From contig CATOOY010000065.1 of the NCBI GenBank assembly GCA_951801995.1, positions 1 to 5,195 on the forward strand: 5,195 nucleotides of DNA, in the 5' to 3' direction. Made by a program: the position numbers and the translations under genes. The stretch comes from an uncultured Erysipelotrichaceae bacterium. Its GTDB lineage: Bacteria > Bacillota_I > Bacilli_A > RF39 > UBA660. Positions within the stretch are counted from its first letter, which is position 1, and every line of letters begins with the position of its first letter. This document shows, piece after piece, positions 1 through 5,195 of this stretch. The notes beneath the pieces were generated by a model that saw nothing but the letters and a program-made list of their open reading frames with translations, ran no database searches and had not been told where the DNA came from.

Positions 1-82
1 TTTTTGACAACTTTGTAATAGATATTCCTTTTTTCTTTTCATTATAAATATTTATTTTATCTTCATAACTTAATTTACTCAT
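1..82 (-). CDS. IS3-family transposase OrfA-like protein, N-terminal fragment (cut by window edge)
   Basis: An ATG at 82-80 opens a frame that runs to the left edge with 27 complete codons. It begins MSKLSYEDKINIYNEKKKG and continues ISITKLSK. This resembles the first helices of the helix-turn-helix domain in OrfA proteins of IS3-family elements, which binds the terminal inverted repeats while OrfB supplies the DDE catalytic part. The ribosome site is GAGG at 93-90, with 7 nt to the start, and it lies inside the 3' arm of the hairpin at 88-119. Another short HTH regulator could begin similarly, because only about a quarter of a typical OrfA is visible. The hairpin and TG tip next to it are the main reasons for preferring a transposase. 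Confidence 0.6.
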   Translation of the reverse strand, partial: MSKLSYEDKINIYNEKKKGISITKLSK

Positions 83-84
83 AT

Positions 85-119
85 AAAAACCTCGTTTCCT
101 ATGTCCAAGAAACGGGGTT
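85..119 (-). terminator. Hairpin with U-run: probable terminator and transposase ribosome-site trap
   Basis: On the minus strand, arm AACCCCGTTTC (119-109) pairs with GAAACGAGGTT (98-88). All 11 positions pair except one C/A mismatch, around a 10-nt loop. The 3' arm runs into five U (89-85), so a transcript arriving from the 357-residue gene should end here. The same arm carries the GAGG ribosome site of the OrfA-like gene. If read-through occurs, the hairpin hides that site. This resembles the way several insertion sequences, IS10 and IS50 being the classic cases, limit transposase made from outside transcription. Confidence 0.65.
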
Positions 120-123
120 CATA

Positions 124-1197
124 TCATCTTAATTCTTTTTCTTTTACTTTTTGAAATATTTTTGCTTCTCTTATATGTTCTTTTTCTTCTTCTATTTTAC
201 GGTGGTGCTCATATCCATATGTAGCCATAGTCTTTAAACAACTTCTTCCTGCGTCTGTAAAACAGGCATTTTCTATGTAGGATGCTCCTTTTTCTTTTAT
301 ATTATAAATAGGATTATAAGAAACAGTTATTTTACTAGTATCTTTTTTTTCTAGTTTCTTTTTATACATTGCTAGTAGAATATTTTCTTCTATGTAAGTA
401 CTTCCTTTAGATGTTGGATGAAATAGTCTATCATTTGTTAAATATGATGAACCTATTTTCTCAATTGATACAAAAGAGCATCCATATTTTTGACACAATT
501 TTTGTAATTTTTCATTATATTTTATTATTAATTCTTTAAAAACTTTTAGCTCCTCTGCATCTAATATTCTTGGTACATAAGTACCTAATGTATAAATATC
601 AGATGCTTCGTTTAAGGAAAGGATATGGTTAAAATTTCTCTCTATTCCTTCTAATACAATTTCTAAAGTTTTTTCATCTTTTGCTTTTTCTATACTATAG
701 TAAAAGTTTGGTGTTGTATTTCTTCTTTTATAATCTCCCATAATAGCACCAGGATTATTTCCTACTTCTCTCATTAAGTTATTTTCACCACTTGAATAGA
801 CAAAAATAGGCTCTTTAGATGTCTGTATCATATCCCTTATATGTTTTTGTTTATCTTCCTCATTTATTCTATACATAAATCTAGATAGTTTTCCTAATTC
901 TCCAATTTGGGTAGGAATAGGTGTATCTTCTAGTATATGTTTTATAGCATCTACTGTACTATAAATTTGGGATAATTTTATTTCTTCTAATGATAAATTT
1001 GCATCTAGAAAATAATCAAAGTGTTCTGTTTTATTCATTGTAAAAGATGTAGCATCTATTCTAGTAGAAAGTTCTAAATCTTTTTTTAATTTTTTTGAAA
1101 CTCTTATGGCTTGGGAACCATTCATACCTATTATTAGAGAGTCTTCTCTTTTATAGTATTCTTTTAATCTTTCTAATACTTCTTTTTTTGTTACCAT
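124..1197 (-). CDS. SGNH/GDSL hydrolase-like protein, divergent, cytoplasmic
   Basis: This is a protein of 357 residues with no signal peptide or membrane segment. The middle and C-terminal half have the order of blocks seen in SGNH/GDSL hydrolases. These are a strand ending in SSGENN (135-140), where the family has GxND; a strand and turn YTLGTYVP (202-209); a helix KYNEKLQKLCQKYGC (226-240) leading into strand SFVSIEK; and a final HPTSKG (260-265) like the family's catalytic-histidine block. The match is imperfect. Block I would be IIGMNGS (22-28) with Ser28 as possible nucleophile instead of GDS, and Asp256 is spaced DxxxH to His260 rather than DxxH. Activity and substrate cannot be stated. 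The charged tail (337-357) is helical. The start is supported by AGGAGGT at 1210-1204, 6 nt upstream. The 124-nt gap to thrS has no visible terminator, so co-transcription is possible. The UGA stop is 2 nt before the insertion-sequence tip. Confidence 0.6.
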   Translation of the reverse strand: MVTKKEVLERLKEYYKREDSLIIGMNGSQAIRVSKKLKKDLELSTRIDATSFTMNKTEHFDYFLDANLSLEEIKLSQIYSTVDAIKHILEDTPIPTQIGELGKLSRFMYRINEEDKQKHIRDMIQTSKEPIFVYSSGENNLMREVGNNPGAIMGDYKRRNTTPNFYYSIEKAKDEKTLEIVLEGIERNFNHILSLNEASDIYTLGTYVPRILDAEELKVFKELIIKYNEKLQKLCQKYGCSFVSIEKIGSSYLTNDRLFHPTSKGSTYIEENILLAMYKKKLEKKDTSKITVSYNPIYNIKEKGASYIENACFTDAGRSCLKTMATYGYEHHRKIEEEKEHIREAKIFQKVKEKELR

Positions 1198-1321
1198 AAT
1201 ATTACCTCCTAATATGGTTCATTTTTTTTTACCAAACTTACTTTCATTTTATGTATTTTTATTTATTTCTTTCATTTCTTAAATAAATAATATCATTTTC
1301 TTAATTGTATTATAAACACTA

Positions 1322-3064
1322 CTATAATGAAATTTCTTTATTTGCAGTTTTCTCTTCTAATAAATTAATAAATTCTCTACATGGTATGGTATGGGTTTCT
1401 TTATGCCCATGCATACGAAAACTGATTAAATTTTCTTCTTTTTCTTTATCTCCTAGTATAAGTGTATAAGGAATTTTCTTTACTTGACTTTCTCTCATTT
1501 TATAAGAAAGTTTTTCTTCTCTATCATCTAATGTTACACGGAAATTTTTTTCTTTTAATAAAGATTCTATTTTTTTTGCATATTCTAGATGGTATTCATT
1601 ATTTACAGGAATAATATTTACTTGTATAGGGGCAAGCCATAGTGGAAAAACACCAGCAAAGTGTTCTATTAAAATACCTATAAAACGTTCTACAGAACCA
1701 AATATTACTCTATGTAACATAATAGGTCTTTGTTTTTCTCCATTTTGATCGATATATGTTAAATCAAATCTTTCTGGCAAATTCATATCTAATTGGATGG
1801 TTCCACATTGCCATTCTCTTCCTAGGGAATCTGTTACATGAAAGTCTAATTTTGGACCATAGAAAGCTCCATCTCCAGGGTTTATTTTACACTCTTTTCC
1901 TGCTTTATGACAAGCACTTTGTAAAATAGATTCTGCTTTATCCCAAACTTCTATTTCTCCTATATATTTTTCTTCTGGTCTTGTAGATAATTCAATTGTA
2001 TATGGTAAGTTAAATATATGATATATTCTATCTATAAAGTCTAAAAGGTGTAATATTTCTTCTTCCATTTGGTCTTCTCTCATAAAAATATGTGCGTCAT
2101 CTTGCGTGAAGTTTCTAACACGGAATAAACCATTTAGGGCTCCACTTGCTTCATGTCTATGTACGAGTCCTAGTTCCCCTGAACGAATAGGAAGATCTTT
2201 ATAAGAATGTAATTTATTTTTATAAACTAGCATTCCTCCTGGACAGTTCATGGGTTTAATAGCGAATTCTTTTTCATCTATTACAGATGTATACATATTT
2301 TCTTTATAATTAAACCAGTGACCAGAAAGTTCCCATAAATCTTTATTTAACATAATTGGTGTTTTGATAAATTCGTATCCTTCTTTTTCATGTTCTTCAT
2401 ACCAAAAGTCTTCTAATAATTTTCTTAGTTTCATTCCATTTGGTAACCAAAATGGGAAGCCAGGCCCATATTCACTAATCATGAAAAGTTCTAATTCTCT
2501 TCCTAGTTTTTTATGGTCTCTTTTTTTTGCTTCTTCTAGATCTTGTAAATGTTTTTGTAAATCTTCTTCTGTTTCAAAACAAATGCCATAGATTCTTTGT
2601 AACATCTTATTGTTAGAATCACCTTTATAATAAGCACCTGCTACTTTAAGAAGGGCAAAATGTTTTAAAAGTTTTGTAGATTTTACGTGTGGACCTTTGC
2701 ACAAATCTGTAAACTCTCCTTGTGTATAAGCTGTTATGCTTTCATTTTCTGCTAAATTTTCTATTAATTCTATTTTATATGGATTGTCTTTAAATTTAGC
2801 GAGTGCTTCTTCTTTACTTAATTCTTCTTTTTTTATTAATTTATCTTCTTTTACTATTTTTTTCATCTCTTTTGTGATTTTTTCTAGATCTTCTTCTTTT
2901 AATACTTCTTCTTTTAAATCTATATCATAGTAAAATCCTTCTTTTATAGATGGGCCTACCCAAAATAAAGCATTTGGATATAATCTTTTTATGGCTTGTG
3001 CTAGCATATGGGCACAAGAATGATTTAACATATCTAATTTTTCATTTTCTTTAATATTTATCAT
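1322..3064 (-). CDS. thrS: Threonyl-tRNA synthetase lacking the N-terminal TGS domain
   Basis: This class II synthetase charges tRNA-Thr with threonine in the cytoplasm. Domains in order: editing (N2) domain about 1-180 with HSCAH (His15, His19) and CKGPH (Cys122, His126), the four residues of the Ser-tRNA hydrolysis site; catalytic core about 195-475 with zinc ligands Cys274 (KPMNCPG), His325 (DDAHIF) and His451 (MLHR), motif 2 around Arg303 (RHEASG) and motif 3 GSVERFIG with Arg460; anticodon-binding domain about 477-575. Length is 580 against 642 in E. coli. The missing part is the TGS (N1) domain, since the frame begins just before the HSCAH block. No room exists for it upstream, because the preceding stop is 5 nt away. 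A shortened N-terminus is also known in some Mollicutes. The ribosome site AGGAG (3078-3074) lies 9 nt before the start. Regulation is by the T-box leader at about 3616-3819. The gene ends with TAG, with no hairpin terminator behind it. Confidence 0.97.
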   Translation of the reverse strand: MINIKENEKLDMLNHSCAHMLAQAIKRLYPNALFWVGPSIKEGFYYDIDLKEEVLKEEDLEKITKEMKKIVKEDKLIKKEELSKEEALAKFKDNPYKIELIENLAENESITAYTQGEFTDLCKGPHVKSTKLLKHFALLKVAGAYYKGDSNNKMLQRIYGICFETEEDLQKHLQDLEEAKKRDHKKLGRELELFMISEYGPGFPFWLPNGMKLRKLLEDFWYEEHEKEGYEFIKTPIMLNKDLWELSGHWFNYKENMYTSVIDEKEFAIKPMNCPGGMLVYKNKLHSYKDLPIRSGELGLVHRHEASGALNGLFRVRNFTQDDAHIFMREDQMEEEILHLLDFIDRIYHIFNLPYTIELSTRPEEKYIGEIEVWDKAESILQSACHKAGKECKINPGDGAFYGPKLDFHVTDSLGREWQCGTIQLDMNLPERFDLTYIDQNGEKQRPIMLHRVIFGSVERFIGILIEHFAGVFPLWLAPIQVNIIPVNNEYHLEYAKKIESLLKEKNFRVTLDDREEKLSYKMRESQVKKIPYTLILGDKEKEENLISFRMHGHKETHTIPCREFINLLEEKTANKEISL

Positions 3065-3069
3065 TTCTC

Positions 3070-3597
3070 TTATCTCCTATTATATTTAATTTTACTTATA
3101 TATAACATTTTTTTCTTTTGTTTTTTTGCTTTATATTTTGCGTTATATTTTTCTTCTAATTCTTCATAATATAATTCTTCTGTAGATAGAATCTCTTCTT
3201 CTATTGTATATTTCTTTTCACTTAATATTCTTTTACGTTTTTCTAATTCTTCTTTTAATAACTTTTTCCTTATTGCTTCTAATTCTTCTTTATTTTTGCT
3301 TTCTAGATGCCTAGAAAGCAAATCCTCGCTTATATAGTGAGGATTTACGTAAGGGATTATGTATCCTTTCTTATCTCTTACATAAATAACTCTTCCTTTT
3401 CTCAAATCTTCTTCTGTAATTTCTTTAAAGGATAATCTTTTGGGAATAACTATACCATTTTCCCTTAAATGAAATGTGAGAAGATTATGTGTTAGTTTTT
3501 CCTCTCCTTTATATGGGGGTGCTCCTAGGTAATCCCTTAAAAACTTTTTCATATTTATAAGCTGCTTTTTAGGTATTTCTTTTATTCTTTTTGACAT
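3070..3597 (-). CDS. Small basic charged protein of unknown function, first gene of the T-box/thrS operon
   Basis: I do not recognise this 175-residue protein. It has no signal peptide or membrane segment, so it is probably cytoplasmic. Residues 1-95 look folded, with a basic helix at 9-22, GAPPYKG (25-31), THNLLTFHL (36-44), and short strands around RVIYVRDKKGYIIPYVNP (69-86). Residues 97-165 are almost entirely Lys, Glu, Arg and Leu and look like long helices or a coiled coil, ending in a very basic tail (KAKKQKKK, 156-163). The high positive charge is compatible with RNA or ribosome binding, but that is only a guess. The start is fixed by AAGGAG at 3612-3607, 9 nt upstream. The gene lies directly behind the T-box terminator and 5 nt before thrS, and its last two codons AGG AGA form the thrS ribosome site. 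It should therefore be induced with thrS when threonyl-tRNA is short. It is not infC or a ribosomal protein. Confidence 0.8.
   Translation of the reverse strand: MSKRIKEIPKKQLINMKKFLRDYLGAPPYKGEEKLTHNLLTFHLRENGIVIPKRLSFKEITEEDLRKGRVIYVRDKKGYIIPYVNPHYISEDLLSRHLESKNKEELEAIRKKLLKEELEKRKRILSEKKYTIEEEILSTEELYYEELEEKYNAKYKAKKQKKKMLYISKIKYNRR
3074..3078 (-). promoter_or_regulatory. thrS ribosome-binding site inside the preceding gene
   Basis: AGGAG on the minus strand is made from the last two arginine codons (AGG AGA) of the unknown 175-residue gene and lies 9 nt before the thrS ATG. Only 5 nt separate the stop TAA (3072-3070) from the ATG (3064). Ribosomes finishing the first gene therefore cover the thrS start, which favours translational coupling. 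The site also supports the 580-residue thrS start over any longer form. Confidence 0.8.
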
Positions 3598-3615
3598 ATA
3601 TTATCTCTCCTTACT

Positions 3616-3646
3616 AAAAAACTCCCTACACTAATATGTAAGGAGT
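3616..3646 (-). terminator. Intrinsic terminator of the threonine T-box leader
   Basis: On the minus strand ACTCCTTACA (3646-3637) pairs with TGTAGGGAGT (3630-3621) in 10 consecutive pairs including one G-U, around a 6-nt loop. A run of six U (3621-3616) follows. The 5' arm contains TCCTT (3644-3640), which is also the 3' strand of the antiterminator, so the two structures exclude each other. The terminator lies 15 nt before the ribosome site of the first structural gene. Confidence 0.92.
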
Positions 3647-3819
3647 GACAGGCACGATACCATCCTTTGTTTTACTTACTTTAGATAACGGGAAGCCCGG
3701 ATACCGATTAAGGTCTGCTCGAAGGTAGTAATGTTAAAATTTACTTGTTAGTTTCCACCAACCACTAACTCTCTTGTAAGTAAAATTTTTAATATTGTGT
3801 CCTTTTCTTTGCATTTCTA
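3616..3819 (-). promoter_or_regulatory. Threonine T-box riboswitch (tRNA-Thr sensing leader), compact form
   Basis: On the minus strand the leader has the T-box elements in order. Stem I has an AGAGAG motif (3774-3769), followed by the closing pair GTTAGT/ACTAAC around the GGTTGGTGGAA loop, and below it a helix TTTACTT/AAGTAAA. The specifier region is ATTACTACCTTCGAGC. Pairing AAGG on the 5' side with CCTT (3725-3722) leaves ACU (3729-3727) as specifier followed by A; an ACC reading would also mean threonine. Stem III is GGTA, CGGG, loop CTT, CCCG, TATC (3705-3684). The T-box proper is AAGGATGG (3667-3660), with the UGGU bulge (3662-3659) for a tRNA ending ACCA; antiterminator helices are AAGGA/TCCTT and GTG/CAC. 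Uncharged tRNA-Thr should stabilise the antiterminator against the terminator at 3646-3616. Only about 10 nt lie between stem I and stem III, so stem II and the IIA/B pseudoknot seem absent. Confidence 0.93.
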
Positions 3820-5195
3820 TTTTTTATAATAACCATTTTTTTTACTTTTGTCAATAGGTTTTAAAATACCAATATAACAAATTCCTCTATTTGCTCTTTC
3901 CATGACTTCATTTGATTCTGGAATAAAAGTTTCTTCCTCTTTCTTTATGATACATGATTTTAGCATTTGTTGGTTTAGATATTTTACATAATCATTTTCT
4001 AAATGAATATGATAGTTTCCTTTTTGATAATCATGATTTACAAAATGTTCTTTTTCTAAATTAGTACTTAATATTTCAAATATTTGTTCAAAATGTTTTT
4101 TTGGTAATTTACTATAAATTTCACAAAGTTCATAATGTAATTGCATGTAATAATCTTGATCAAAGTCACTTATTCCTTTTACAATAAGTGGAATATTTCT
4201 TTCTTCTACATATTCTATTATTTTATTTTTAAAAAGTGATAGAAAGTAAGTATCTACTATTTCTTTATCTAAATTGGGTTTATGATCATCTGTTAATAAT
4301 TTATATAAAGATAAAAACTTCTTTAATTTTTCATCTGGATTATCTCCTATTTTGTCATATGCTTTTTCTACTTCACTTGTGCTTAGATATATTTTTAAAG
4401 GTCCTATTTTTCCATTTGGTTCTATTCTTACTTCATAGGTAATGGATGGGATACTTTTTCCTTCTTTTATTTTTAATTTTTCTTCTTGGGATACTATATT
4501 TTCACTCTTATCTAAAGCTTTAGATAAGTACTCCTCTAGAGGAGTGTCTTTAATAACAGCATGTAAATCGAGTTCATTTAATTTAAAACTATAGGCCCCA
4601 TCTTCATAGTAACTAATTGTATAACTATGGTTATCATTAACGGAGATGGTTTCGCAACCTAGTGTTATGTTTCTTTTGGTTCTATTGCTTATATTTAGTG
4701 TTCTTTGTATTTGTTTTAATTCTTGTTTTGTTGGATTTATAAATTCACCTTTTATTTTTTCATAGTAATAAAGCATTTCTTCTAGATATTTTTTATCTGT
4801 CTTTTCTCTTGGAGCATTTTCTATATCTTTCATTTGATATTCTATATATTTTAAATAGTTCTTTTCCTTTTCTCTTATAGGTATTGTTTCTATTTTTTCC
4901 CTTCCTTTTAACATAGATTCTACTTCTCTTATAATTTGATCTTTGTTATTTTTTAAATAGTTTACATTATCAATGGAAGCTAGAAAATCTTTTAACATTT
5001 TATATATACCTTTTTCATCTATTTCTAAATATGTATTTTGTAAAAATAAATAATATAATTTTTTATAATATTCTTTAGGAATAAAATCTTTGATTTGTCC
5101 TCTTAATTCTAATTTATAACTTCTTATATATAAATCTACAATAGTATGTAAAATATGCTTTTCATATGTTATTTTTTTTTGGTGTATTATTGTTT
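3817..5195 (-). CDS. Degenerate RNase II/R (RNB-domain)-like protein, 5' end outside window
   Basis: The frame is open from 5193 to the TAG at 3819-3817. An ATG at 4998 gives 393 residues, but 65 more in-frame codons without a stop precede it (for example QNTYLEIDEKGIYK just before), and the site before that ATG is poor (AAGG, 10 nt away). The gene most likely starts beyond the right edge. Numbering from ATG 4998, the region 108-345 follows the RNB layout: SYTISYYEDGAYSFKL (125-140) where the family has DDAI..nG.Y.LGVHIADV; ITYEVRIEPNGKIGPLKIY (186-204) for the strand pair after the CSL block; an IVDTYFLSLFKNKI helix (247-260), then ERNIPLIVK (266-274) for 'GiPflYRvH'; and GNYHIHLENDYVKYL (327-341) for 'GHFGLAL..Y.HFTSP'. 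The DxxxxxDIDD aspartates and the RRYPD arginines are not present, so RNA cleavage is unlikely. The N-terminal part is charged and helical. It may act in RNA binding. The assignment is by eye. Confidence 0.65.
   Translation of the reverse strand, partial: TIIHQKKITYEKHILHTIVDLYIRSYKLELRGQIKDFIPKEYYKKLYYLFLQNTYLEIDEKGIYKMLKDFLASIDNVNYLKNNKDQIIREVESMLKGREKIETIPIREKEKNYLKYIEYQMKDIENAPREKTDKKYLEEMLYYYEKIKGEFINPTKQELKQIQRTLNISNRTKRNITLGCETISVNDNHSYTISYYEDGAYSFKLNELDLHAVIKDTPLEEYLSKALDKSENIVSQEEKLKIKEGKSIPSITYEVRIEPNGKIGPLKIYLSTSEVEKAYDKIGDNPDEKLKKFLSLYKLLTDDHKPNLDKEIVDTYFLSLFKNKIIEYVEERNIPLIVKGISDFDQDYYMQLHYELCEIYSKLPKKHFEQIFEILSTNLEKEHFVNHDYQKGNYHIHLENDYVKYLNQQMLKSCIIKKEEETFIPESNEVMERANRGICYIGILKPIDKSKKNGYYKK
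3826..3854 (-). promoter_or_regulatory. Sigma-A-type promoter for the T-box/thrS operon
   Basis: On the minus strand there is a perfect TTGACA (3854-3849), a 17-nt spacer and TATTAT (3831-3826), one base off the TATAAT consensus. The expected transcription start is near 3819, exactly where the T-box leader has to begin. The promoter lies in the last codons of the upstream RNB-like gene. No terminator separates the two, so read-through from that gene into the leader is also possible and would still be subject to T-box control. Confidence 0.85.

Larger units (their letters stand above)
1..121 (-). mobile_element. Left end of an IS3-family-like insertion sequence (partial)
   Basis: On the minus strand the sequence from 121 reads TGAACCCCGTTTCTTGGACA, followed by an inverted copy of the GTTTC segment and then an OrfA-like start codon at 82. 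The order is a TG tip, a C-run, a hairpin, then a ribosome site and a short HTH reading frame about 40 nt inside. From memory, this is the arrangement of IS150-group IS3 elements, whose tips commonly read TG..AC..CCC. The element would be inserted 2 nt past the stop codon of the 357-residue gene and oriented with it. The other end, the DDE transposase part and any target duplication lie outside the window, so the assignment rests on the tip, the hairpin and the first 27 codons only. Confidence 0.55.

Noticed and set aside
79..126. UGA read as tryptophan (Mollicute code), extending the 357-residue protein into the hairpin
   Set aside because: Tryptophan is encoded by TGG in thrS (for example codon 35 at 2962-2960), and the extension would run through an obvious terminator into the OrfA start.
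1259..1290. Perfect inverted repeat TTATTTATTT / AAATAAATAA with a 12-nt loop behind thrS as a terminator
   Set aside because: The stem has no G or C and is not followed by a U-run in the direction of thrS transcription; likely a by-product of base composition.
1309..1314. TATAAT on the minus strand between thrS and the 357-residue gene as a promoter
   Set aside because: At 16-18 nt spacing only A-rich sequence (such as AGAAAT) is found, not a -35 box. In sequence this AT-rich such hexamers arise often, so I did not list it.
2364..2930. Two short plus-strand open frames inside thrS (2364-2591 and 2736-2930)
   Set aside because: They are antisense shadows of thrS, rich in Ser/Phe/Leu because they complement Lys/Glu codons, and have no ribosome site or recognisable motif.
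3689..3699. CGGG-CUU-CCCG hairpin as an independent terminator or part of a tRNA
   Set aside because: It has no U-run and no tRNA-like arms, and it sits exactly where T-box stem III belongs.
3724..3730. Specifier read as UAC (Tyr) or CUA (Leu)
   Set aside because: Those frames do not leave a purine after the codon next to the AAGG/CCUU helix, and the downstream synthetase is ThrRS.
4236..4442. Plus-strand open frame of 68 codons that looks like a hydrophobic membrane peptide
   Set aside because: It is antisense to the RNB-like gene; the Leu/Phe/Tyr richness is the complement of Lys/Glu/Asn codons, and there is no ribosome site.

Overview
The window is very AT-rich, and every supported gene lies on the minus strand. 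The combination of a T-box leader, strong AGGAGG-type ribosome sites, AGA/AGG arginine codons, UGG for tryptophan and UGA used as a stop points to a low-GC Bacillota lineage with the standard bacterial code. It could be a gut Bacilli or Mollicute-related group, but the taxonomy is inference.

Layout in transcription order, from high to low coordinates. (1) 5195-3817 is the 3' part of a gene that runs off the right edge. It encodes what looks like a degenerate RNase II/R (RNB-fold) protein without the catalytic aspartates. (2) A sigma-A-type promoter (TTGACA, 17 bp, TATTAT) sits inside the end of that gene and starts a compact threonine T-box leader at about 3819-3616, which ends in an intrinsic terminator. 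(3) Next come a small basic charged protein of unknown function (3597-3070) and, 5 nt later, thrS (3064-1322), a threonyl-tRNA synthetase that lacks the usual N-terminal TGS domain but keeps its editing and catalytic centres. (4) After a 124-nt AT-only gap lies a 357-residue SGNH/GDSL-hydrolase-like protein (1197-124). (5) Two bases past its stop codon an apparent IS3-family element begins. Its terminal hairpin is followed by the first 27 codons of a transposase OrfA-like gene that runs off the left edge.

How the parts work together: uncharged tRNA-Thr should be sensed by the T-box, which then allows transcription of the unknown gene and thrS. The thrS ribosome site is formed by the last codons of the unknown gene, so the two are probably translationally coupled. 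The most interesting regulatory detail is that one leader segment (CUCCUUAC) can pair with three partners: the T-box, the terminator arm, and perfectly with the ribosome-binding region of the first gene. This suggests combined transcriptional and translational control. No tRNA, rRNA, CRISPR array or gene stretch on the plus strand is supported.
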